From contig JAGQZQ010000003.1 in the NCBI GenBank assembly GCA_020435415.1, forward strand, positions 1-64,000: 64,000 nucleotides of DNA, given 5' to 3'. This document shows positions 1 through 7,357 of the stretch, piece after piece (position 1 is the stretch's first letter; each line of letters begins with the position of its first letter). The notes below the pieces were generated by a model. It saw only the letters and a program-made list of their open reading frames with translations. It was not told where the DNA came from and made no database searches. Origin of the DNA: Flavobacteriales bacterium (GTDB taxonomy: Bacteria > Bacteroidota > Bacteroidia > JACJYZ01). Both the position numbers and the translations under genes were made by a program.

Positions 1-154
1 TTTTCTTCGGAATAAATTCTTGATTTTCTAATGCGGGATAACCCCAGCTAATACATATAGTTCAGCGCCAAAAGCGCTTCCTAATGCATAATCTGGGGTA
101 AATGGCATTGTATTTGTCTGGATTTTGTAGATTGTAACAAACAAACGCTACCAC
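1..154. other. Left-edge non-coding stretch
   Basis: No convincing gene is visible before the first ATG. The stretch is AT-rich and should hold the promoter of the secreted protein that follows, but no full TAnnTTTG box is present; TATTTG and ATTTTG fragments occur at about 110-127. A short reading frame on the opposite strand here has no recognisable composition and is not called. Confidence 0.5.
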
Positions 155-820
155 ATGAAAAGAACACTGACCATGGCCATAGGCACAATGATGTTCCTGG
201 GCCTGACCATAAATGCACATGCACAAAGCCCGGGTGCACCCGGTACTCCGGTTGATAAAAAACTTGAAAAGCAACAAGGCAACAAACCTGTAAAAAAGCA
301 GGCGGACCAGAAACCTCAGTCCACGCCTAACACACCTAAAAAAGAAGAACCGGCACCCACTTCACCACAAGACAACAAACCGGCCCCTCAAAACCCGAAT
401 GACAAAAAAGGAAATCCACCCGCACCGGTGAGCCCGGAAAAGAAAATGGGTGGCCATGATCATGATCATAAAGGAATGCAGGGACACCATGAAGGTCATC
501 CGCATGGAAAAGATAAAATGCATGGCCCACCCGATTGGGCGCCGGCACATGGTTATCGTCGCCGCTTTGTATACTTCCCCAAACAAGAGGTCTACTACGA
601 TAACGAAAAGAAAGTGTATGTTCAGAAAGATCCTGCGAAGCCCAATACATGGAAGGAGATAGAGGAAGTACCGGAGAAAATGAAGAACATCGACCTTAAG
701 AAAGAGGTGAAAGTGGAGGTTGAAGAAGAAGTCAACAAAATAGATGAGATCCACCAGGATATTAAAAAGAAGTACCCGGTGACCTACAAACCTTCATCCA
801 CCGCACCGGGTAATGAATAA
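155..820 (+). CDS. Secreted proline- and histidine-rich protein of unknown function
   Basis: A 221-residue exported protein. Residues 1-24 form a clear signal peptide ending in AHAQ. Residues 25-100 are low-complexity and rich in Pro, Lys, Gln and Asn. Residues 101-124 carry eight His interspersed with Asp, Gly and Lys (HDHDH, HHEGHPHG), which could bind metal ions such as Cu, Ni or Zn. The C-terminal half (about 135-221) is highly charged, with a Glu/Lys/Val segment likely to be helical. There is no lipobox and no T9SS tail, so a periplasmic or extracellular location is inferred. A strong hairpin terminator follows, so it is probably monocistronic. I recognise no family; metal binding is an inference from composition only. 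Confidence 0.75.
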   Translation: MKRTLTMAIGTMMFLGLTINAHAQSPGAPGTPVDKKLEKQQGNKPVKKQADQKPQSTPNTPKKEEPAPTSPQDNKPAPQNPNDKKGNPPAPVSPEKKMGGHDHDHKGMQGHHEGHPHGKDKMHGPPDWAPAHGYRRRFVYFPKQEVYYDNEKKVYVQKDPAKPNTWKEIEEVPEKMKNIDLKKEVKVEVEEEVNKIDEIHQDIKKKYPVTYKPSSTAPGNE

Positions 821-842
821 CCCTGATTCCCCACCTGTAGGG

Positions 843-881
843 ACAGTCCGGAAGCGTGTTGCTTTCGGACTGTTTATTTTT
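843..881 (+). terminator. Rho-independent terminator after the His-rich gene
   Basis: A perfect 13-bp inverted repeat, ACAGTCCGGAAGC at 843-855 and GCTTTCGGACTGT at 861-873, is separated by a GTGTT loop and followed by a T-rich tract. It lies 22 bases after the stop codon. The T-rich tract also contains TATTTTTG, a -7-like element for the next gene. Confidence 0.85.
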
Positions 882-882
882 G
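875..882 (+). promoter_or_regulatory. -7 box (TATTTTTG) for queE
   Basis: Matches the Bacteroidota consensus TAnnTTTG and ends 17 bases before the queE ATG. It sits inside the T-tract of the upstream terminator, so termination and initiation signals overlap. No clear -33 TTTG is visible. Confidence 0.45.
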
Positions 883-899
883 CAGCGATTGTTAAGTAA

Positions 900-1652
900 A
901 TGGACAAACTCAAAATAGCCCGGCTGGAAAAAAACGGCGGCCCGGAAATCTTTCGCAGCATTCAGGGAGAAGGTCCCCATGCGGGACAGGAGCGCACCTT
1001 TGTCCGCCTTTCATTATGCAACCTGCATTGCGTATGGTGTGATACACCTTACACATGGAACTGGCAGCAGACCAACTTCAGACATGATGACGATGAAAAA
1101 TTCCGGCGTGAAGAGCAGATCATCGAGTTATCTCCTGAGGAAGTGGCGGAAATCATCAGGGAACTCGGGTGTAATAAAATTGTGATCACCGGAGGAGAAC
1201 CCATGCTTCAACAGGCTGTTCTTGTACCTTTCATGGCATTGCTGCGTGACGTTGATCCGGACTGTTTTTTTGAAGTGGAGACCAACGGCACCATTCTGCC
1301 GGAACCTGCCTTTGATACCCTGGTAAACCACTACAATGTGTCACCGAAGATGACCGGTGCGGGGATGACGGAAAAGCAACGCATCAGACCGGAAGTATTG
1401 AATGTGTTTTCTACATCACCAAAAGCCATATTCAAATTTGTGGTAAGAGATGAAGAGGACCTCAGGGAAGTGGAGCGTTTTACCGCGCGCTTCATAACTG
1501 ATCCTTCTGATGTTTTTCTGATGGCGAAGGGAAGGACTGTAGAGCAACTGGATATGATGGAACCTCGCGTACAACAATGGGCTGAAGATCGCAAATGGGG
1601 ATTCTCTCCACGCCTGCATGTGCGAATGTTCGGAGACAAACGCGGGGTTTAG
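900..1652 (+). CDS. queE: 7-carboxy-7-deazaguanine synthase QueE (radical SAM)
   Basis: Converts 6-carboxytetrahydropterin to 7-carboxy-7-deazaguanine in the preQ0/queuosine pathway, using S-adenosylmethionine and a [4Fe-4S] cluster. The 250-residue protein has the cluster motif at Cys40, Cys44 and Cys47 (CNLHCVWCDT), preceded by the family signature FRSIQGEGPHAGQ at about 18-30 that opens the substrate pocket. The SAM-binding stretch ITGGEPMLQQ lies near residue 97. Length fits QueE. No other queuosine gene lies in the window, so the pathway is dispersed. The ATG is chosen because it is the first start after the -7 box and gives the normal family N-terminus. Confidence 0.93.
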   Translation: MDKLKIARLEKNGGPEIFRSIQGEGPHAGQERTFVRLSLCNLHCVWCDTPYTWNWQQTNFRHDDDEKFRREEQIIELSPEEVAEIIRELGCNKIVITGGEPMLQQAVLVPFMALLRDVDPDCFFEVETNGTILPEPAFDTLVNHYNVSPKMTGAGMTEKQRIRPEVLNVFSTSPKAIFKFVVRDEEDLREVERFTARFITDPSDVFLMAKGRTVEQLDMMEPRVQQWAEDRKWGFSPRLHVRMFGDKRGV

Positions 1653-1655
1653 CTT

Positions 1656-1698
1656 CCTTACACCCTGACAGGGTTCTGAACCCTGTCAGGGTGTAAGG
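1656..1698. repeat. Perfect 18-bp intergenic palindrome
   Basis: CCTTACACCCTGACAGGG at 1656-1673 and its exact reverse complement at 1681-1698 flank a 7-base loop, TTCTGAA. It begins four bases after the queE stop. There is no T-run on either side, so it is not a classical intrinsic terminator. It could be a dispersed REP-like palindrome or a transcript-stabilising hairpin. Confidence 0.85.
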
Positions 1699-1772
1699 AG
1701 GAATGTGAATTCCGGCGCGAAATTTGTAAATTGACGTGCATTGATCTGACATAAGAACCCAAATTCTCCCAA

Positions 1773-3338
1773 ATGAAACACCTTTCCGCCTCCCTGGTCG
1801 TGCTTATGCTTGGGGTTACAACCATCGCCTCCGCCCAGCTGAATTTCAGCGAACACATCGCTCCGATCATCTATGAGAATTGTACTTCATGCCATCGCCC
1901 CGGCAACATCGGTCCGTTTCCGTTGCAGACATATGACGATGTGGATGCCTATTCATCACTTATCAGAGTGGCCCTGGAAACCGGGATCATGCCTCCCTGG
2001 CCGCCGGATACAAGCTTCCAGCGTTATGCCCATGAACGCCTTCTGACCCAGCAGGAAAAGGATGATATCATCAGTTGGATCGGTAACGGAACACCCCAGG
2101 GTGACCCGAACCTGGCGCCACCAATCCCTGTATTTCCGGATGGGTCCGTGTTAGGTACGCCTGACATGCAATTGCAAATTCCGGCATATGCCAGTCAGGC
2201 AGGAGCGGACGATGAATACAAGTGTTTCTATCTGGCTACGAATCTTCCCACCGACCGGAAGGTACGTGCGATTGAGATCATACCGGGCAACAGGGCTGTG
2301 GTTCATCATGTGCTGGTCTACGCCGGCGATGCGAACAGCGCACCTTCTGACTCTGCCTGTAAAACGCAAGGGTTGAAACTGATGACAGGGTATACACCAG
2401 GGGCCGGCCCCACTGTCTTTCCCAATGGTCAGACGGTAAAAATGGGAATGACCCTGGCCGCCAATTCCGTTATCCTGTTGCAGATCCATTACCCTGCCGG
2501 AACCATTGGTGAGGTGGATCAGACCGCAGTAAACTTCTTCTTCTACCCGGAAAATGAAACAGGCGTACGCGAGGTGAGTGCCGATGCCATTCTACAGAAC
2601 TGGACGCTGTTCATTCCTGCAAATACCCAGAAAGATTATACCGCCCAATACCCTGCCGGTACCTCAGTGATTCCGGTAGACTTCTCCGTGTTATCCGTGT
2701 TTCCACATATGCACCTTATCGGAGATTATATCGATTCGTATGCTGTAACGGGTCAGAATGATACGGTACCGTTTGCACGCATTCCTCACTGGGATTTTGA
2801 ATGGCAGGGCTTTTATAATTTCAAGAAGATCGTCAAGCTACCCGCAGGCAGCCAGATGTTTGCCAATGCACACTACAATAACACCACCACCAATCCACAT
2901 AACCCCAACACGCCACCGAAACTGGTGACAGCTGGTGAGGCAACAACCGACGAAATGTTCCTGGTGTATTTCCACTACCTGCCATATCTTCCTGGAGATG
3001 AGAACCTGGACCTGGACTCTCTGTTGAATGTGCCTACGTCGATCAACACCGGTCAAAAGCAGGGTAATGCAGGGCTTTCCGTTTTTCCGAATCCTGCTAC
3101 CTCGTCTGTTAATATTCAGTTTGAAGTGGCCAAGGAGGGGTCTCAAACCCTGGATGTGGTTAGTGCCAGCGGGCAGGTTATCGTGTCCTGGAACATCACC
3201 GGATGGGTTCCTGGCATGCATGAGCTTCGCTGGGATGGCAGGGATTGCTCAGGAAGCAAAGTATCGCCGGGAATATACTTCGTAAGGCACCGTTCACCTG
3301 CAGGCCTGCAGACCATACGGCTGGCATGGATGGAATAG
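1773..3338 (+). CDS. Secreted cytochrome c / PHM-like copper monooxygenase with T9SS sorting domain
   Basis: A 521-residue exported protein. Residues 1-21 are a signal peptide. A c-type heme motif, CTSCH, is at residues 37-41, in a segment resembling short cytochrome c domains. The middle (about 130-400) resembles the copper type II ascorbate-dependent monooxygenase fold: a His pair in VVHHVLVY (178-179), QIHYPAG (His240), PHMH (His312, His314) and NAHYNN (His367) are candidate Cu ligands. Residues from about 440 form a T9SS type A C-terminal domain (SVFPNPATS, GIYFVR). Family knowledge suggests hydroxylation of an organic substrate with electrons passing through heme; the substrate is unknown. 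It is probably secreted or surface-attached by T9SS. No neighbour suggests a pathway. Confidence 0.82.
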   Translation: MKHLSASLVVLMLGVTTIASAQLNFSEHIAPIIYENCTSCHRPGNIGPFPLQTYDDVDAYSSLIRVALETGIMPPWPPDTSFQRYAHERLLTQQEKDDIISWIGNGTPQGDPNLAPPIPVFPDGSVLGTPDMQLQIPAYASQAGADDEYKCFYLATNLPTDRKVRAIEIIPGNRAVVHHVLVYAGDANSAPSDSACKTQGLKLMTGYTPGAGPTVFPNGQTVKMGMTLAANSVILLQIHYPAGTIGEVDQTAVNFFFYPENETGVREVSADAILQNWTLFIPANTQKDYTAQYPAGTSVIPVDFSVLSVFPHMHLIGDYIDSYAVTGQNDTVPFARIPHWDFEWQGFYNFKKIVKLPAGSQMFANAHYNNTTTNPHNPNTPPKLVTAGEATTDEMFLVYFHYLPYLPGDENLDLDSLLNVPTSINTGQKQGNAGLSVFPNPATSSVNIQFEVAKEGSQTLDVVSASGQVIVSWNITGWVPGMHELRWDGRDCSGSKVSPGIYFVRHRSPAGLQTIRLAWME

Positions 3339-3469
3339 GGTGATCGGGTGGATGGAATGCAGGCATTGTGCGCAAAACCATCTCCCATAAAACCCCTTAT
3401 CCTGATAAAAATCATGCTTTTAAGCCGGGTTTGTGACAAATTCATGACAAAAGAACCGGCACTTCTCTT

Positions 3470-3477
3470 CATTTTTG
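3470..3477 (+). promoter_or_regulatory. Probable -7 box (CATTTTTG) for hemA
   Basis: A 7/8 match to TAnnTTTG ending 21 bases before the hemA ATG. It overlaps an in-frame TTG at 3475, which argues against that TTG being the translation start. Confidence 0.4.
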
Positions 3478-3498
3478 TATGGCTGTAGCGCTGACCGA

Positions 3499-4728
3499 AT
3501 GAAGAAGTTCAAGATCATTGCATTTACCCACAAAAACCTTCCGCTTGATGAAGTCGGGAAATTTCATTTTTCCGAAGAGGACTGGAAAGACCGTTTCACA
3601 TCACTGAAGGATTCCCTGAATATTTCCGAGATCATGTATCTGTCCACCTGCAACCGGGTGGAGTTTCTTATCAATTCGGAAGAAGCGGTAGATGATACCC
3701 TGCTACATCGCTTCATTTCAGAGCTACAACCTTCCTGGTCATCGGAGCGGATAGAGGCGGTTGCTGCGGGTACCATGGTGTACCGTGAACAGGACGCATT
3801 GAAACATATTTTCCAGGTCACCGCTTCCATGGACAGCATGGTGGTAGGTGAAAGAGAGATCATCACACAGGTTAGAAGTGCGTTTGAAAAATGCAGGGAC
3901 CTGGGTCTCACCGGGGACCTGATACGCCTGGTCATTCAGCATGCTGTCCAAACAGCAAAGCGCATCTTCACTGAGACACACATTGCGGACCGGCCTGTTT
4001 CCGTTGTGTCTCTGGCTTATCGTCGTCTTCGTGAGTTTCAGCTGAATGGTTCAACCCGTTTTCTCATCATCGGTGCAGGTCAGACCATTGCCTCCATGGC
4101 CAGCTATCTGAATAAACATGGTTACGAACATTTCTCCGTGTTCAACCGCAGCAAAGAAAATGCGGAGAAGCTTGCCGCATCATTGAACGGCAAGGCATAT
4201 TCACTCAGCGAACTTCAGGACTTCAAGGAAGGTTTCGACGTCATGATCACATGTACCGGCGCTACAGAACCCATCGTTACCGAGAATGTTTATCGCGATC
4301 TCCTGGGAGACGACGAACATCAGAAAGTCATCATCGATCTGGCCATTCCGCATGACGTGGATCCTGCCATCAATACGCGTTTTAATACCAAGTTCATCCA
4401 GGTCAATCACCTGAAAGCCGTAGCCGCAGAAAACCTTGCGGAAAGAGAAAAGGAAGTGGCCAATGGCAACCTCATCATCGATCATGAGACGGATGCATTC
4501 ATGCAGGTACTTCGCAGCCGCCGAGTTGAACTGGCCATGCAGCAAGTTCCTGAAAAAGTGAAGGAGATCCGTGAGCACGCGCTGAACAATGTGTTTGCAA
4601 GGGACCTGGAAGGCATGGACGACAAGTCCAAAGAAGTCCTTGACCGCATGCTCAGCTACATGGAAAAGAAATACATCAGCGTACCTATGCGGATGGCACG
4701 CGATATTATTCTTGGCAATGAGGCATAA
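3499..4728 (+). CDS. hemA: Glutamyl-tRNA reductase HemA
   Basis: First committed step of C5-pathway tetrapyrrole synthesis: NADPH-dependent reduction of glutamyl-tRNA(Glu) to glutamate-1-semialdehyde. The 409-residue protein has the nucleophile Cys51 in YLSTCNRVEF, the signature VVGEREIITQVRSAF at about 115-130, an NADPH-binding Rossmann segment (FLIIGAGQTI, about 187-197) and the C-terminal dimerisation helix region. The reading frame extends upstream to a TTG at 3475, but the ATG at 3499 gives the family N-terminus and lies after a -7-like box. It is first of three heme genes in one direction, followed by hemCD after 48 bases. hemL is not present here. Confidence 0.95.
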   Translation: MKKFKIIAFTHKNLPLDEVGKFHFSEEDWKDRFTSLKDSLNISEIMYLSTCNRVEFLINSEEAVDDTLLHRFISELQPSWSSERIEAVAAGTMVYREQDALKHIFQVTASMDSMVVGEREIITQVRSAFEKCRDLGLTGDLIRLVIQHAVQTAKRIFTETHIADRPVSVVSLAYRRLREFQLNGSTRFLIIGAGQTIASMASYLNKHGYEHFSVFNRSKENAEKLAASLNGKAYSLSELQDFKEGFDVMITCTGATEPIVTENVYRDLLGDDEHQKVIIDLAIPHDVDPAINTRFNTKFIQVNHLKAVAAENLAEREKEVANGNLIIDHETDAFMQVLRSRRVELAMQQVPEKVKEIREHALNNVFARDLEGMDDKSKEVLDRMLSYMEKKYISVPMRMARDIILGNEA

Positions 4729-4776
4729 ACAAGTTTGCCCATTCATAGTCCCCTCCTCGATTGTTGATTTCCTGCA

Positions 4777-6327
4777 ATGAATAAAACATGGATCATAGGA
4801 TCCAGGGGCAGTGACCTGGCCCTCTGGCAGGCCCGCTTTCTCGAAGAAAAATTAAGGGCGCTCGGTGCCACCTGCACCATTCGCATTATCAAAACACAGG
4901 GAGATGCCATTCAGGATCTTCCTTTTGACAAGCTGGAAGGGAAAGGTTTTTTCACCAAAGAAATTGAGGAAGCTTTGCTGGCCGGGGAGATAGACATCGC
5001 CGTACATTCTCATAAAGATCTGGAGACATCCGATGTTCCGGGATTGGTGATCGCTGGCGTATCATACCGTGAAGATCCTTCCGAGCTGCTTCTGGTAAGA
5101 AAAGAATCCGTTGATCATTCGATGTCTTTGGCCTTGAAGAAAGGCGCCGTGCTTGGCACTTCTTCCGCGCGGAGAAAGAATCAGACCATGCTCTTCCGGG
5201 ATGACCTGCACATCAAAGACCTCAGAGGCAACGTTCCAACCCGTGTTCAGAAATTACGCGATGGAGATTACGATGCCATCCTGCTGGCACGTGCAGGTGT
5301 GGACCGCCTGAAACTGGATCTGGCCGATCTGCATGTGGAAGTGCTGGATGTCAGAAAATTCATTCCTCCTCCGGCACAGGGGGTTTTGGCATTTCAGGTG
5401 AGGGAAAACGATGCCGAAGCCAGGGAACTTATCGGCCAACTGAACAATCCAGAAATAGCGCGGATCATCGGTCTCGAGCGTGAAGTTTTACGTTTACTGC
5501 AAGGTGGTTGCCAATTGCCTCTCGGGGTGATTTGCAGGAAAGAGGAAGATCGGTATGCTGTTTGGGCATCCCTGGCCAGTCAGCATTGTCACACCCCCCG
5601 AAGATACTTCACACAACTGACCGATAGCGAATTGACCGGTGCGAGGATCCTGGAAGGCCTCGTGAAGCCCGTGCCGGCAAAGGTGCTGATCACAAGAGAA
5701 CTGGCACCGGATTCGGTTTTTGTAAAATTACTTGAATCCGCTGGTGTTGAGATCACCTGCCGGTCGTATATATCCTTCGCTGAAGTTGGCTTCCGGGACG
5801 TACCGTCCACGTCCTGGATTTTCTTTTCATCGAAAAATGCTGTCCGTTTTTTCCTTGGAAAAGCGGGTAATCCGCATGGAGCAAAGATTGGTGCCATTGG
5901 TGCAGCCACCGCAGCGGCCATCAGAAAAGCGGGCTTTGATGTGGCGTTCACTGGTGAGGGAAACGATACCATGAAGATCGGGAAGGGCTTTGCAGAACGG
6001 GTCGGGCATGGAACCGTGTTGTTTCCTGTCTCGGATATCAGCCTTCGCAATGTTCAACAATGTTTCCCGGAAGAGCAGGTAAAGGATCTGGTCACCTATC
6101 GTACGCTGGCCAGAAATACGACGCCCTTGCCAGACGCGGATGCGCTCGTCTTTACCAGTCCATCGAATGTCAAGGCATACTTGAAACAACATCAGGTTCA
6201 TCCGGACCAGAAAGTGATCGCCATGGGAAAGACCACCGCCGGTGTATTGGAAGATGCCGGTGTGTCGGGCGTCATACTTCCGTGGGGGCCGGAGGAAGTG
6301 GCACTGGCAGATGCTGTTTTGAGTTAA
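4777..6327 (+). CDS. hemCD: Fused porphobilinogen deaminase / uroporphyrinogen-III synthase (HemC-HemD)
   Basis: One 516-residue polypeptide carrying two successive heme enzymes. Residues 1 to about 295 are HemC: IIGSRGSDLALWQA at the N-terminus, catalytic Asp81 in VHSHKDLE, SSARRKNQ at 129-136 and the cofactor-attachment Cys245 in LQGGCQLPLGV. HemC polymerises four porphobilinogens to hydroxymethylbilane. Residues from about 300 to the end match HemD in pattern (VLITRE, then WIFFSSKNAVRFF, and a late VFTSPSNVKAYL), which closes and isomerises the ring to uroporphyrinogen III. HemD is poorly conserved in general, so that half rests on position and short motifs. There is no stop or frameshift between the halves. 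A fusion could channel the unstable hydroxymethylbilane. hemB follows after 11 bases. Confidence 0.93.
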   Translation: MNKTWIIGSRGSDLALWQARFLEEKLRALGATCTIRIIKTQGDAIQDLPFDKLEGKGFFTKEIEEALLAGEIDIAVHSHKDLETSDVPGLVIAGVSYREDPSELLLVRKESVDHSMSLALKKGAVLGTSSARRKNQTMLFRDDLHIKDLRGNVPTRVQKLRDGDYDAILLARAGVDRLKLDLADLHVEVLDVRKFIPPPAQGVLAFQVRENDAEARELIGQLNNPEIARIIGLEREVLRLLQGGCQLPLGVICRKEEDRYAVWASLASQHCHTPRRYFTQLTDSELTGARILEGLVKPVPAKVLITRELAPDSVFVKLLESAGVEITCRSYISFAEVGFRDVPSTSWIFFSSKNAVRFFLGKAGNPHGAKIGAIGAATAAAIRKAGFDVAFTGEGNDTMKIGKGFAERVGHGTVLFPVSDISLRNVQQCFPEEQVKDLVTYRTLARNTTPLPDADALVFTSPSNVKAYLKQHQVHPDQKVIAMGKTTAGVLEDAGVSGVILPWGPEEVALADAVLS

Positions 6328-6338
6328 AAGAGAAAATC

Positions 6339-7310
6339 ATGCAAACACAACGTCCTCGCAGACTAAGAAAGAGTGCGGCCATTCGTTCACTGGTGGCAGA
6401 AACCCGGTTGTCCCGGGAAGCATTGATCTATCCCTACTTTGTAATTCCGGGCATCGGAAAAAAGGATGCCATTAACGCCATGCCGGGTATTAGCAGATTC
6501 AGTAAGGATATGCTGTTAACGGATGTGGAGGAAGGTCTCCGGTTGGGACTGAATAAGATCATTCTCTTCGGAGTGGGAGAAGAAAAGACAGAAGATGCAT
6601 CCTCATCTTATGCAAAAGGTAGCGTGGTGGCAGATGCCGTACGCCTTCTGAAAAAATCCTTCGGTAAGGATCTGGTCGTGATCACCGATGTATGTCTTTG
6701 TGCTTATACCACCCATGGTCATTGCGGATTGATCGAACATGATCATGTAGTGAATGACGCCTCCGTGGAGGTTCTGGCGAAGATGGCGCGTGCCCACGCA
6801 GAAGCCGGTGCAGACATGGTGGCACCCTCAGATATGATGGATGGAAGGGTGGGTCGAATCCGCGCGATGTTGGACAAACATGGACTTGAAGAGACTGGGA
6901 TCATGTCGTATGCGGTGAAATACGCATCTGCATATTACGGACCCTTTCGTGAAGCCGCAGACTCCGCACCATCATCCGGTGACCGGAAAAGTTATCAGAT
7001 GGATGTCAGGAACCGGCGTGAAGCATTACGTGAAGCGCAGCTGGATGAAGAAGAAGGTGCGGATATTCTCATGGTCAAACCTGCACTCGCATTTCTGGAT
7101 ATCATCCGGGATGTTCGTGAGAACACGGACCTGCCTGTTGCCTGCTATAACGTGTCCGGAGAATATGCCATGGTAAAGGCCACTGCCGCTGCCGGCCTGG
7201 TGGATGAACGCCAGATCGTTACTGAGAACATGACCGCCTTTCATAGGGCCGGTGCGGATATCATCCTTACCTATCACGCCAGGGATATCGCTGCGAACAA
7301 TTGGTTCTGA
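6339..7310 (+). CDS. hemB: Porphobilinogen synthase (delta-aminolevulinate dehydratase) HemB
   Basis: Condenses two 5-aminolevulinate molecules to porphobilinogen. The 323-residue protein has the Schiff-base lysines Lys194 (SYAVKYAS) and Lys247 (ILMVKPAL). The catalytic-metal cysteines Cys119, Cys121 and Cys129 (DVCLCAYTTHGHCG) place it in the Zn-dependent class rather than the Mg-only Asp-rich class. The start is the ATG 11 bases after the hemCD stop; a longer reading frame upstream overlaps hemCD and is not used. Last gene of the hemA-hemCD-hemB unit. hemL, hemE and later genes are not in the window. Confidence 0.95.
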   Translation: MQTQRPRRLRKSAAIRSLVAETRLSREALIYPYFVIPGIGKKDAINAMPGISRFSKDMLLTDVEEGLRLGLNKIILFGVGEEKTEDASSSYAKGSVVADAVRLLKKSFGKDLVVITDVCLCAYTTHGHCGLIEHDHVVNDASVEVLAKMARAHAEAGADMVAPSDMMDGRVGRIRAMLDKHGLEETGIMSYAVKYASAYYGPFREAADSAPSSGDRKSYQMDVRNRREALREAQLDEEEGADILMVKPALAFLDIIRDVRENTDLPVACYNVSGEYAMVKATAAAGLVDERQIVTENMTAFHRAGADIILTYHARDIAANNWF

Positions 7311-7357
7311 TCCGGTTTTTTGTGGCCGGGGTTTTTCGCTAAATTTCACGCCACGGA

